Assembly: GCA_008501565.1 (NCBI GenBank)
Contig: QQUL01000055.1
Location: 1-23,082 of the forward strand
DNA: 23,082 nucleotides
Source: Armatimonadota bacterium
Lineage (GTDB): Bacteria; Actinomycetota; Acidimicrobiia; Spongiisociales; UBA5794
Reading direction: 5' to 3'
Position numbers and translations under genes: made by a program. The notes under the pieces were generated by a model. That model was not told the origin of the DNA. It ran no database searches and saw nothing but the letters and a program-made list of their open reading frames with translations. Positions within the stretch are counted from its first letter, which is position 1; every line of letters starts with the position of its first letter. This document shows positions 12,287 to 21,104 of the stretch, one piece after another.

Positions 12287-13810
12287 GTGACCGAGATGCG
12301 TCACCTGGCCTCGCTGGCGGCGGGGGTGCCTGGATTGGTGAGCGTCGATGCCGTGACCGTGCATGTCGAGGATGTGACGCATGATTCGAGGAACGCGGGC
12401 CCGGGTGTGATCTTTGCGGCGGTTGAGGGATTGACGATGGATGGACACCAGTTCGTTCCACAAGCAGCCCTCGCCGGTAGCCCCGCCGCATTGGTCAATC
12501 GGAGGATCGACACGGAAATCCCTCAGATTGTTGTGTCTGACTCGCGAACAGCGATGGCGTACCTTGCTGCGGAAGTACATGGGCGACCGGCGGACGGCCT
12601 CAACATGATCGGAGTCACGGGCACCAATGGGAAGACGACCATTGGTGCGATGTGTGAAGCGGCCCTTGCGGTGGCTGGGCGGCAGGTCGGCATCATCGGC
12701 ACTCTCGGAGCACGCGTCGGAGGTGAGCCGATGCCGCTGCAGCGAACAACGCCGGAGTCCACAGATCTGCAGCGTCTTCTGGCAGTCATGAGTCGCCGAG
12801 GCGTAGACACGGTGATCATGGAGGTGTCATCCCATGCCATGGAGCTTGGTCGTGTCGATGCCATCTCTTTCGATGTCGTAGCGTTCACGAATCTGTCACA
12901 GGATCACCTCGACTTCCACGGTGACATGGATGCGTACTTCGCAGCGAAGCGCAGGCTGTTCGACCCAGAGCGGTCCACGCACGCGATCATCAATGTGTCA
13001 GACGATGCGGGTCGCCGCCTCGCCAACGACATTTCCATACCAATCACCACCGTCGGTGTCGGCACCGGCTCGGCAGATGCCCCGGGGGGCTCCGATGAGT
13101 CCAATGTTGACACCTCAACCCCCGACATCGTCGCTGAGATCCTGCATCAGTCGGATACAGGATCCGAATTCGACATCGTGGAACGTGATGTACGAACTCA
13201 CGTCACGCTTCCGCTTGCAGGATCCTTCAACGTCGCCAACGCGGCTGTTGCGTTTGCCATCTGTCGGCAGCTTTCCATTGCCCCCAGCGTGATCGCCGAT
13301 GGTCTGGGTTCGCTCGCACCGATCCCAGGTCGAATGCAACTCGTAAGTCCTGGCGCCGACATATCCGTCATCGTCGACTACGCCCACACTCCCGATGCGG
13401 TGGAAACGGTTGTCAAGGCCGGACGATCGATGACCGACGGCCGTTTGATAGCCGTGCTTGGCGCCGGGGGAGACCGCGATCACGAAAAGCGAGCGCGGAT
13501 GGGATCGGGTGCAGCCACCCACGCCGATGTGACGATCGTGACCACCGACAACCCCCGATCGGAGGACCCGGCGACGATTGCATCAGCCGTTGCCAAGGGT
13601 GCCCGCGCCGTCTCCGGAGCAGCTGTCGAGGTTGTCCTTGATCGCACCGAGGCGATCAGGCATGCAATCTCCGCTGCCGAACCTGGCGATGTCGTACTCA
13701 TCCTCGGACGTGGACACGAACAAGGACAAGAGGTCATGGGGCGGGTCATCCCTCTTTCCGACGCGGACGTGGCGACATCAGTACTGCACGACCTGGGTCA
13801 CACCACATGA
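12287..13810 (+). CDS. murE: UDP-MurNAc-L-Ala-D-Glu--meso-diaminopimelate ligase MurE
   Basis: This cytoplasmic ATP-dependent ligase adds the third residue of the stem peptide. The 507-aa protein has the Mur ligase N-terminal domain (VTHDSRNAGPGVIFAAVEG) and the ATP loop GVTGTNGKTT (Lys116). It also has TTPESTDLQ for UDP-MurNAc dipeptide binding, MEVSSHAMELGRVD, FTNLSQDHLDFHG, the carbamoylated-Lys region YFAAKRRLF and the C-terminal domain with DNPR (421-424) followed by SEDP. DNPR is the signature of meso-DAP-specific MurE. I chose the GTG at 12287, one base after the ftsI stop; the in-frame ATG at 12296 is an alternative, and the further upstream opening at 12203 lies inside ftsI. The 3' end overlaps murF by four bases. 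Confidence 0.95.
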   Translation: MTEMRHLASLAAGVPGLVSVDAVTVHVEDVTHDSRNAGPGVIFAAVEGLTMDGHQFVPQAALAGSPAALVNRRIDTEIPQIVVSDSRTAMAYLAAEVHGRPADGLNMIGVTGTNGKTTIGAMCEAALAVAGRQVGIIGTLGARVGGEPMPLQRTTPESTDLQRLLAVMSRRGVDTVIMEVSSHAMELGRVDAISFDVVAFTNLSQDHLDFHGDMDAYFAAKRRLFDPERSTHAIINVSDDAGRRLANDISIPITTVGVGTGSADAPGGSDESNVDTSTPDIVAEILHQSDTGSEFDIVERDVRTHVTLPLAGSFNVANAAVAFAICRQLSIAPSVIADGLGSLAPIPGRMQLVSPGADISVIVDYAHTPDAVETVVKAGRSMTDGRLIAVLGAGGDRDHEKRARMGSGAATHADVTIVTTDNPRSEDPATIASAVAKGARAVSGAAVEVVLDRTEAIRHAISAAEPGDVVLILGRGHEQGQEVMGRVIPLSDADVATSVLHDLGHTT

Positions 13811-15141
13811 GCAACTTCGCATGGACCCTTGACGCGATAGCACAGACGGTCGGAGGCACGGTCGTCGGTGACGAAGCACCACTCATCACGGGAGTGACGA
13901 CTGATAGTCGGTCGGTCGATGCTGGTGATCTTTTCGTCCCCGTTGTCGGAGAACGGTTCGACGGCCACGACTTCATCGCGTCGGCACTGGCGGCGGGTGC
14001 GTCTGCCACGGTTTCGGAGCCAAACACAACCGACGCAACGCCTCGAGTCGAAGTGGCGAGTGTTGCAGATGCCCTCGTTGATCTCGCAGCCAAACGCAGG
14101 CGAGAACTGTCAATTCCGGTCGTCGCGATCACCGGGTCCACAGGAAAGACCTCGACCAAGGATCTGCTTGCATCCGGAATCACTGGTTCGTGGGCCTCCC
14201 CGAGGTCTTACAACAACGAGGTCGGTGTGCCGTTGACTGTTCTTGGCACCCCGTCAGATGCCACTGCGCTTGTCGTTGAGGTCGGGTCACGCGGCATCGG
14301 TCATATTCGGTGGCTCGCCCGTTGCCTCGCACCCGACGTCAGTGTCGTTACGAACCTGGGTGTGGTGCATCTCGAGACGTTCGGAACCGAGGACGACCTC
14401 GCGAATGCGAAGTACGAGCTGATCGAGTTGTTGACCGATGACGGTGTTGCCGTGGTACCGATGGACGAGCAACGACTCCAACGTGACGACACGGTGACAA
14501 CGATCACCTTCGGACCAGAACCGGGAGCCGACGTAACGGTTGCGGTTGTGGACATGGACGCAACGGGGCGCCCAACACTCGCCATCGACGCGGCGGGTAC
14601 GCAGATCGCGACGACACTCTCGATGGCTGGTGCGCACCAGGCGAACAACGCCGCTGCCGCAATCGGTGTTGCCGTTGCACTCGGGCTTGACCTCGACCGG
14701 TTTGTGCAGTCAATGGCGCAGGCGACGGGATCGGACTGGCGGATGGATGTTCACCCCGGCCGGTTCACCGTGGTCAATGATGCGTACAACGCGAATCCGC
14801 AATCCGTTGCAGCGGCACTCGAGACCGTTGCCGGGATGGGAGGAAGGTCCGTTGCGGTGCTTGGACCCATGGCGGAACTCGGATCTGTCTGTGAATCGGA
14901 GCATCGAAGGATGGGGGCACTTGCCAAAGAGCTTGGATTCGCAGAGGTCATCGTGGTAGGGGTCGACCACGGATACGCTCTTGGAGCCCCGGAGCTCATC
15001 TCGAAAGCCACTGGTCTTTCCGATGCCTTCGATACCCTTGCCGACACGTTGCGGCCAGGCGACGTGGTGTTGGTGAAAGCGTCACGATCGGCAGGGTTGG
15101 AGCGACTCGCCCTCAAGCTCATCAAGGAAGCATCACGATGA
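13807..15141 (+). CDS. murF: UDP-MurNAc-tripeptide--D-Ala-D-Ala ligase MurF
   Basis: MurF attaches D-Ala-D-Ala to UDP-MurNAc-tripeptide in the cytoplasm. The 444-aa protein shows the MurF N-terminal domain (TTDSRSVDAGDLFVPVVGERFDGHDF) and the ATP loop ITGSTGKTSTKDL (Lys114). The MurF-specific SYNNEVGVPLT, VVEVGSRGIGHI and NLGVVHLETFG follow, then AGAHQANNAAAAIGVA and the C-terminal DAYNANPQSV and VLGPMAELG blocks. All are in the expected order and the length is typical. No ddl gene is present nearby, so D-Ala-D-Ala must be made from elsewhere in the genome. The start ATGA overlaps murE. A 13-base gap with AAGGA separates it from mraY. Confidence 0.95.
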   Translation: MSNFAWTLDAIAQTVGGTVVGDEAPLITGVTTDSRSVDAGDLFVPVVGERFDGHDFIASALAAGASATVSEPNTTDATPRVEVASVADALVDLAAKRRRELSIPVVAITGSTGKTSTKDLLASGITGSWASPRSYNNEVGVPLTVLGTPSDATALVVEVGSRGIGHIRWLARCLAPDVSVVTNLGVVHLETFGTEDDLANAKYELIELLTDDGVAVVPMDEQRLQRDDTVTTITFGPEPGADVTVAVVDMDATGRPTLAIDAAGTQIATTLSMAGAHQANNAAAAIGVAVALGLDLDRFVQSMAQATGSDWRMDVHPGRFTVVNDAYNANPQSVAAALETVAGMGGRSVAVLGPMAELGSVCESEHRRMGALAKELGFAEVIVVGVDHGYALGAPELISKATGLSDAFDTLADTLRPGDVVLVKASRSAGLERLALKLIKEASR

Positions 15142-15154
15142 AGGACGCAGCGCC

Positions 15155-16213
15155 ATGATTTCGCTTCTCATGTCCTCGACGATCGCCTTTGTACTGGTGA
15201 TTCTCTTGACGCCGCTCGCGATCCGGATACTCCGCCGTCACAACATCGGCCAATTCATTCAGGCAGATCTCGAAGGTCACATGCACAAACAGGGTGTGCC
15301 GACGATGGGCGGACTCGTCATCGTGTTCGGCATCGTCGCCGGCTATCTCGCATCCCACTACAAGCTCTTCAGCTTCACCACGGGGTTCGGATTCGAGGTG
15401 TCGCAGGTCGACGACAAGGCGATCCTTGCGATCCTTGCGATCGTTGGCATGGGGATCATCGGCTTCTTCGACGACTTCACGAAATACGCACGCAAGCGAA
15501 ATGAGGGACTCTCCAAGCGATGGAAGTTCCTCGGTCAATTGATCATTGCTGCCGGGTTTGCATGGGGCGCAAGTGCCGCCGGAGTGAGCACTGAGTTGTC
15601 GTTCGTTCGTCCGCTCGGTATCGACCTTGGACCATTCCTTTTCTTTGGCCTCGTCCTGTTCATGCTTACGGCGACGGCGAACGCGGTGAATCTCACAGAC
15701 GGACTTGACGGTTTGGTTGCGGGATCAAGTGCCTTTGTCTTCGGCGCATACGTGTTGATCATGTACTGGCAATCGCGCGAGAACGCTTTCTACGGCATCG
15801 ATGGGGCGTTGGACCTCGCGGTCCTGTCCGCCGCTGCGCTCGGGGGAGTCCTGGCTTTCCTGTGGTGGAATGCCGCACCAGCTCAGATCATCATGGGGGA
15901 CACCGGGTCGCACGCGATCGGCGGAGGTATCGCGGCGTTTGCACTCCTGACCAACACACAGCTCCTGCTGATCATCCTTGGCGGCCTGTATGTGATAGAG
16001 ACCGTTTCCGTCATCATGCAGATCGTGTCATTCCGAGGTTTCGGAAAACGGATATTCCGCATGACCCCGATCCATCACCACTTCGAGTTGAAGGGATGGC
16101 CGGAGACAACCGTCATTGTTCGGTTCTGGATCCTCTCAGCGATCACGGCCGCGATCGGGGTCGGCATCTTCTATGCCGACTGGGTCCAGGGCCCCGGCTC
16201 GATCGTTCAATGA
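15155..16213 (+). CDS. mraY: phospho-MurNAc-pentapeptide transferase MraY
   Basis: MraY is an integral membrane enzyme that transfers phospho-MurNAc-pentapeptide to undecaprenyl phosphate, making lipid I. The 352-aa protein has about ten hydrophobic helices. The family motifs are present: HKQGVPTMGGL, the Asp pair GFFDDFTKYARKRNEGLS (D106/D107), NAVNLTDGLDGLVAG, MGDTGSHAIGG and the terminal TPIHHHFELKGWPE with the His cluster. The ATG at 15155 is preceded by AAGGA in the murF-mraY gap. The stop overlaps the murD start as ATGA. Confidence 0.97.
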   Translation: MISLLMSSTIAFVLVILLTPLAIRILRRHNIGQFIQADLEGHMHKQGVPTMGGLVIVFGIVAGYLASHYKLFSFTTGFGFEVSQVDDKAILAILAIVGMGIIGFFDDFTKYARKRNEGLSKRWKFLGQLIIAAGFAWGASAAGVSTELSFVRPLGIDLGPFLFFGLVLFMLTATANAVNLTDGLDGLVAGSSAFVFGAYVLIMYWQSRENAFYGIDGALDLAVLSAAALGGVLAFLWWNAAPAQIIMGDTGSHAIGGGIAAFALLTNTQLLLIILGGLYVIETVSVIMQIVSFRGFGKRIFRMTPIHHHFELKGWPETTVIVRFWILSAITAAIGVGIFYADWVQGPGSIVQ

Positions 16214-17496
16214 CCACGTTGATTCTCGGAACCGGTTTGAGCGGGGTCGCAGCGGGACGCCTCGCCCAAAGACTTGGTCAGGAAGTCGTGTTCTACGACG
16301 AGCGGGTCGATGCATCGATTCCGGCTGATCTCGAATCATTCCCCGTCAGCGTTGGACAATGGTCCAGCGAACTGCTCGAGGGTGTGGATCTTGTCGTGAC
16401 AAGCCCCGGCTTCAGACCAGAATCGCCGCCCCTGATGGCGGCAGCGACTCATGATGTGAGCGTCGTGACCGAGGCGGGCTTCGCCCTTGACAACCTTGAT
16501 ACCCCGTACATCGCGGTCACCGGCACGAACGGCAAATCAACGGTCACCGAACTTGCGAACGACATGCTTGTGGAGTCTGGAATCGACGCTGTCGCCGCCG
16601 GCAACATCGGGGCCCCGCTGTCAGACCTCGTGGGAACCAGTCACGATGTGCTTGTTGTCGAGCTGTCGTCGTTCCAACTGCACTGGATGCGTCCGAATCC
16701 GCTCGCGGCGGCGCTGCTCAATGTGGCTCCCGATCATCTCGATTGGCACGGATCCTTCGCCGCCTACTCCGAAGCCAAGTCGCGGGTTTACTCCTTCATG
16801 GACAGGGAAGGGGTCGTTGCATTCAATGCCGATGACACGGTCGTCGTTGAACTCGTTGCCGACTCTCGCGCGATCAAGGTGCCGTGCTCTGGAATCCGTC
16901 TGCCCGATCAGGGCAACGGTGTACGAGATGGAGAGCTTGTCATCAACGATGTCGGCTACTTCTCTCCGTTGACCGATGCGTCGTTTCGGCTTGATATTGT
17001 CGTCGCTGGGACCGTCGCAGTGGCTGCCGGTGCCACCCGGGAAGGCATCGCCCGGGCGATCGAGTCCTTCACTCCAGCCGACCACCGAAGACGTCTCGTT
17101 GCGACCATTGACGGTGTTTCCTGGGTCAATGATTCGAAGGCAACGAATCCTCATGCTGCAATGGCTGCCGCAAGCGCTTTCGAATCGGTGTTGTTGCTCG
17201 CGGGGGGCCGCAACAAGGGTCTCGACCTTGCCCCCATCGGAACCGTTGCTTCACTTCGTGGCCTCTACGCGTTCGGAGAATCCGGTCCCGAGATCGCTGC
17301 GGGTGCAACCGTTCCAGCAACGGTGCACAGGACCATGTCAGAGGCGATACACGCCGCCGCCGGCGATGCGAGGGCAGGAGATGTCGTGCTGCTCTCTCCG
17401 GGATGCACCAGTTTTGACGAGTTCACCTCCTACGCTGATCGCGGCAGGGTCTTCTCCGAGATCGTGATGACGATGAAAGGGGATGAGGCACCATGA
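16210..17496 (+). CDS. murD: UDP-MurNAc-L-alanine--D-glutamate ligase MurD
   Basis: MurD adds D-Glu to UDP-MurNAc-L-Ala. The 428-aa protein has a Rossmann-like N-terminal domain (LILGTGLSGVAAGRLAQRLG and LVVTSPGFRPESP). It also has the ATP loop VTGTNGKST (Lys109), GNIGAPLSDL, ELSSFQLHW, NVAPDHLDWHGSF and the C-terminal WVNDSKATNPHAA and LLLAGGRNKGLDL blocks. The HNxxN element found near residue 260 of many MurD proteins is not recognisable; the region reads SFRLDIVVAGTVAVAAGATR, which is probably a lineage variant. The frame opens far upstream (15862) inside mraY, but the ATG at 16210, overlapping the mraY stop, gives the conserved start. It overlaps ftsW by four bases. Confidence 0.94.
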   Translation: MTTLILGTGLSGVAAGRLAQRLGQEVVFYDERVDASIPADLESFPVSVGQWSSELLEGVDLVVTSPGFRPESPPLMAAATHDVSVVTEAGFALDNLDTPYIAVTGTNGKSTVTELANDMLVESGIDAVAAGNIGAPLSDLVGTSHDVLVVELSSFQLHWMRPNPLAAALLNVAPDHLDWHGSFAAYSEAKSRVYSFMDREGVVAFNADDTVVVELVADSRAIKVPCSGIRLPDQGNGVRDGELVINDVGYFSPLTDASFRLDIVVAGTVAVAAGATREGIARAIESFTPADHRRRLVATIDGVSWVNDSKATNPHAAMAAASAFESVLLLAGGRNKGLDLAPIGTVASLRGLYAFGESGPEIAAGATVPATVHRTMSEAIHAAAGDARAGDVVLLSPGCTSFDEFTSYADRGRVFSEIVMTMKGDEAP

Positions 17497-18668
17497 CCGA
17501 GCTGGCAGAACGCTCGTCTGAGCGCCTGCATCCGCGGACGCGGGCGTCGGTCCGTTCCGCTGGTGGACGCCGGTCCGTGTTCCTGCTCGTCATAGTTGCC
17601 ATGTTGCTCACGATCGGGCTCGGAGCAATGTTGAGCGCGTCGTCTGTCGTCTCCATCAAGGCAAACTCGCCCCAGTTTGAGCTGTTCAGCAAGCAGGTGA
17701 TGTGGGTCGGTCTCGGCCTTGCCGCCATGGTGGTCACTGCCTTTGTCCCATTTCGGGTGTGGCAGAAGTACTCGCTGCCCCTGTTCATTGCGACGCTCAT
17801 CGGCTTGGTCGTGACCGTCGCGGTCGGCTCACGACGCGGCGGCGCAACGCGGTGGATCGAGATGGGGCCAGTCACACTCCAGGTTGCCGAGTTCGCCAAG
17901 TTCACGACGCTTGCACTCCTCGCGACCGTCTTGACGAAGAAGGGAGCACTACTACGCGAGCTACGTCACGTGTTGGTGCCGGTCGCCACGATCCTTGGCG
18001 TCGTGACATTCCTTCTCCTTGCCCAGCCCGACTTTGGCAATGTGCTCCTGATCGTGGGTCCTGCATTTGTCATGCTCTTTGCCTCAACCGTGCCCCTTCG
18101 GTTCGTCTTCGGACTCGGCACACTCGGAATGATGGCAATAGCCGTCATGGCCATGTCAGCGGACTATCGCAAAGATCGGCTGCTCGGGTTTCTCGAACCC
18201 TTCGCCGATGCGCAGAACACGGGTCTTCAGGCCGTTCAGTCGATGGTTGCCCTTGGTACTGGGGGATTGTTCGGGGTCGGCCTCGGCCAGTCGCGGGCTC
18301 GGTGGTCATGGCTCCCAAATGCTCACACCGATTTCATTTTCGCCATCATCGGTGAGGAGACCGGGTTTGCCGGGGCGACGATTGTGATCACGCTCTTTGC
18401 CCTGCTGGCCGTCGTCGGTGTGTCGATCGCCTACCGCGCACCCGACATGTTTGGCCGACTGTTCGCAATCGGGATCGTGTCATGGTTCACGCTCCAGGCA
18501 CTCGTCAATATCGGTGGGGTGGTTGCGGTACTTCCCATCACCGGTGTGCCCCTTCCGTTCATCTCAAGCGGTGGGAATGCGATGTTGGTGAACCTTGCCG
18601 CGATCGGCGTCCTGGTCAACATTGCCAGGACGCCACGCGTCGCAACCGCGGAGGCGGTGAGGGCCTGA
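17493..18668 (+). CDS. ftsW: SEDS peptidoglycan glycosyltransferase FtsW
   Basis: FtsW polymerises septal glycan strands from lipid II together with FtsI. The 391-aa membrane protein has a cytoplasmic N-tail (MTELAERSSERLHPRTRASV) and about ten transmembrane helices. SEDS landmarks are GATRWIEMGPVTLQVAEFAKF, the catalytic-Asp loop LLLAQPDFGNVLLI (Asp180), the extracellular block GLGQSRARWSWLPNAHTDFIF followed by AIIGEETGF, and the late GVPLPFISSGGNAML. All are intact. The start overlaps the murD stop as ATGA, and the stop overlaps the murG start as TGATG. Confidence 0.95.
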   Translation: MTELAERSSERLHPRTRASVRSAGGRRSVFLLVIVAMLLTIGLGAMLSASSVVSIKANSPQFELFSKQVMWVGLGLAAMVVTAFVPFRVWQKYSLPLFIATLIGLVVTVAVGSRRGGATRWIEMGPVTLQVAEFAKFTTLALLATVLTKKGALLRELRHVLVPVATILGVVTFLLLAQPDFGNVLLIVGPAFVMLFASTVPLRFVFGLGTLGMMAIAVMAMSADYRKDRLLGFLEPFADAQNTGLQAVQSMVALGTGGLFGVGLGQSRARWSWLPNAHTDFIFAIIGEETGFAGATIVITLFALLAVVGVSIAYRAPDMFGRLFAIGIVSWFTLQALVNIGGVVAVLPITGVPLPFISSGGNAMLVNLAAIGVLVNIARTPRVATAEAVRA

Positions 18669-19747
18669 TGCGAGTCGGTATCGCTGCCGCCGGATCAGGC
18701 GGCCACGTATATCCCGCGCTCGCCGTTGCCGAGGCGCTCGTCGCGATGGGCATCGATACGAACGATGTCGTGTTCTTTGGGGGAAGCCGGATGGAGGCAA
18801 CCACCATCCCCGACGCTGGCTATCAATTCGTCGAGCTCGACATCCATGGATTCAAGCGGTCCGTTTCGACCGACAACCTGAGGCTCGCTCTGAAGGTGCG
18901 GAAGGCGACCAAGGTGATTGAGACGGTCATAGACATGCTCGGTCTCGACGTGATGGTGGTATTCGGTGGCTACATATCTGGACCAGCAGCCCAGGCCGCG
19001 CGACGCAGGTCCATTCCACTCGTCGTGCACGAAGCAAATGCCGTGCCCGGCATGGCGAACCGGATGATCGCCGGACGAGCCGACCTCGTGCTGGTGGCGT
19101 CCGAAGAGGCGCGCGACAAGCTGAAAGGGAGCATCGTCGTTGGAAACCCACTGCGAGCTTCCTTCGACGGATTCGACCGATCCCGCGATGCGAGTGCTGC
19201 CCGGCACCGGTACGGAATCGAAGCGGACGCCGCTGTGCTCGGGATCGTTGGCGGAAGCCTCGGTGCAGCGACACTCAACGCGATTGCAGAGACCATTGCC
19301 CGGACACCCAATCGTTCGTTTCATCTCCTCCACTTGTGCGGTCCAACTCACGGCGACGAGATAACGCGTGCCGCCGACTCGGTCGATGATTGGACGGTTG
19401 TTCCCTTCGAAGACGACATGGTCCACTTCTATGCGGCGAGTGACCTGGTGATTTCCCGATCGGGCGCACTCACGGTCGCTGAGATCGAGGTCACAGCAAC
19501 CCCGGCGATCGTGGTTCCCCTGCCTGCGGGAAAGGGCTACCAACAACGCAACGCGGCTGCCCTCGCCAGTGGTGGCGGGGCGCTCATGATGAATCAAGAC
19601 GACCCAGCCGCCATCGTCGACGCTGCATTCGCTCTCATGGCGGATCAGCCGCGTCGTGAGCTCATGTCCGTGAATGCTGGACGGATGGGACATCGCCACG
19701 CAGCGACGGAGGTTGCCAAACGGGTACTGGAGGTGGCCGGTGGATGA
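18668..19747 (+). CDS. murG: UDP-GlcNAc:lipid I N-acetylglucosaminyltransferase MurG
   Basis: MurG makes lipid II on the inner face of the membrane. The 359-aa GT-B enzyme begins MRVGIAAAGSGGHVYPALAV, containing the glycine-rich GSGGHxxPA loop with His13. It continues with VVFFGGSRMEATTIPDAGYQF, VMVVFGGYISGPAAQAA, VVHEANAVPGMANR, the second Gly-rich loop LGIVGGSLGAATLN and the UDP-GlcNAc site DLVISRSGALTVAEIEVTATP, then VVVPLPAGKGYQQRNAAAL. The upstream-open frame starts at 18482 inside ftsW; the ATG at 18668, overlapping the ftsW TGA by one base, is the family start. Its last bases overlap murC by eight. Confidence 0.95.
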   Translation: MRVGIAAAGSGGHVYPALAVAEALVAMGIDTNDVVFFGGSRMEATTIPDAGYQFVELDIHGFKRSVSTDNLRLALKVRKATKVIETVIDMLGLDVMVVFGGYISGPAAQAARRRSIPLVVHEANAVPGMANRMIAGRADLVLVASEEARDKLKGSIVVGNPLRASFDGFDRSRDASAARHRYGIEADAAVLGIVGGSLGAATLNAIAETIARTPNRSFHLLHLCGPTHGDEITRAADSVDDWTVVPFEDDMVHFYAASDLVISRSGALTVAEIEVTATPAIVVPLPAGKGYQQRNAAALASGGGALMMNQDDPAAIVDAAFALMADQPRRELMSVNAGRMGHRHAATEVAKRVLEVAGG

Positions 19748-21104
19748 AGTAGCAATTCCCAACCGCATCCATCTTGTCGGCGCAGGTGGTGCCGGCATGT
19801 CCGGACTTGCCAAACTCCTCAGCCAGCGCGGCCACACCGTGTCGGGTTCGGACCTCAAGCCGGGTCTGATGCTGGCTGGTCTTGATGACGTCGGGGTCGA
19901 AACCTGGATCGGGCACGCCCCATCTCGTATGCACGATGTTGACCTTGTCGTCGTGTCCTCCGCCGTTCCCGAATCAGATCCGGAGGTATCGGCAGCACGA
20001 CTTGCCGGTGTCGACGTGTGGCGAAGACCAGCGCTCCTGAATGCCTTGACATCACAGATTCCGACAACGGGCGTCGCCGGCACCCACGGCAAGACAACCT
20101 CCACGGCCCTGATCGTGACCGCCATGCGCGGAGTTGGGCTGGATCCCACCTTTCTGGTCGGTGGTCACATGATCGGGCTCAACACCGGAGCCCATCTCGG
20201 TGATCCGACCCGCCTCGTCCTCGAGGCCGATGAGGCATTCGGAACGTTTCGTCATCTCGTTCTTGATTCGATCCTTGTGACGAACATCGAAGCGGATCAC
20301 CTCGATCACTACGAAACGCTTGCAGGGCTCGAAGATGCGTTCAGCCAGGTGGTTGGCAGGGTCGTGGGTCCGCGAATCGGTTGCATCGACGACCCAGGAA
20401 TCCGTCGACTCGCCCAGAGAGTGGACCTCACCACATACGGCTTTGACCCTGGGGCGGACTGGGTTGTATCGGACCTCACCCATGCGGGGGGATCCTCGCG
20501 GTTCACCGTTTCGTCGTCCGATCACCGGATTGTGGTGACGCTTCCCAAGCCCGGTGCGCACCTTGCACTGAATGCGACAGGAGTGATCGCACTACTCGAT
20601 TCCCTCGGTGTTGACGCCGAGGCCGGCGCGGCGGCTCTGTCCGAGTTCCAGGGGGTGAGGCGGCGCTACGAGATCGCTGCTCGCGTCGGGGACATCACGG
20701 TGGTTGACGACTTCGCACATCACCCGACGGAAGTCGGTGCCACCATTGCCGCAGCGCGGGAAGGAACAGAGGGTGCCGTCATCGCGGTGTTCCAGCCGCA
20801 TCGCTACACGAGGACGGCAGATTTGGCGCCCCTCTTCGGGCGACCCCTCGCTCTCGCTGACAGGGTGTTCGTGACCGACGTATACGCCGCAGGCGAACCA
20901 CCGATCATCGGCGTTTCGGGTCGAATCGTGGCCGAGGCGGTTGAAGCGGCAGGCGGACGAGCCTCGTACGTCCCACGAGTAGCGGATGTCGCCGAGCGTG
21001 TGGTGTCGGTTGCCAAACCGGGGGACACCATCCTTCTCCTCGGTGCCGGTGATATCAATGCAACCGCCACCGACATCGTCTCGATCGTCGGCGGTCACGC
21101 ATGA
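19740..21104 (+). CDS. murC: UDP-MurNAc--L-alanine ligase MurC
   Basis: MurC adds the first amino acid to UDP-MurNAc. The 454-aa protein has the Rossmann-like start IPNRIHLVGAGGAGMSGLA, VVVSSAVPESDPEV and the ATP loop GVAGTHGKTTSTAL (Lys118), where the His in GTHGKT is typical of MurC. ADEAFGTFRHL, VTNIEADHLDHYE, AGAALSEFQGVRRRYE and the C-terminal VVDDFAHHPTEV and VFQPHRYTRT blocks follow. The GTG at 19740 has GGAGG six bases upstream, located inside murG, and is preferred; no ATG in frame fits as well. The gene overlaps murG by eight bases and murB by four. Confidence 0.95.
   Translation: MDEVAIPNRIHLVGAGGAGMSGLAKLLSQRGHTVSGSDLKPGLMLAGLDDVGVETWIGHAPSRMHDVDLVVVSSAVPESDPEVSAARLAGVDVWRRPALLNALTSQIPTTGVAGTHGKTTSTALIVTAMRGVGLDPTFLVGGHMIGLNTGAHLGDPTRLVLEADEAFGTFRHLVLDSILVTNIEADHLDHYETLAGLEDAFSQVVGRVVGPRIGCIDDPGIRRLAQRVDLTTYGFDPGADWVVSDLTHAGGSSRFTVSSSDHRIVVTLPKPGAHLALNATGVIALLDSLGVDAEAGAAALSEFQGVRRRYEIAARVGDITVVDDFAHHPTEVGATIAAAREGTEGAVIAVFQPHRYTRTADLAPLFGRPLALADRVFVTDVYAAGEPPIIGVSGRIVAEAVEAAGGRASYVPRVADVAERVVSVAKPGDTILLLGAGDINATATDIVSIVGGHA

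Noticed and set aside
13807..13810. The murE-murF frame change read as a frameshift inside one gene
   Set aside because: Each side has its own complete Mur ligase with start and stop; the four-base ATGA overlap is the normal junction in this cluster.
18695..20149. Minus-strand ORF of 484 codons opposite murG and murC
   Set aside because: It is antisense to two well-conserved genes, has no recognisable domain, and long open antisense frames are common in high-GC genes.
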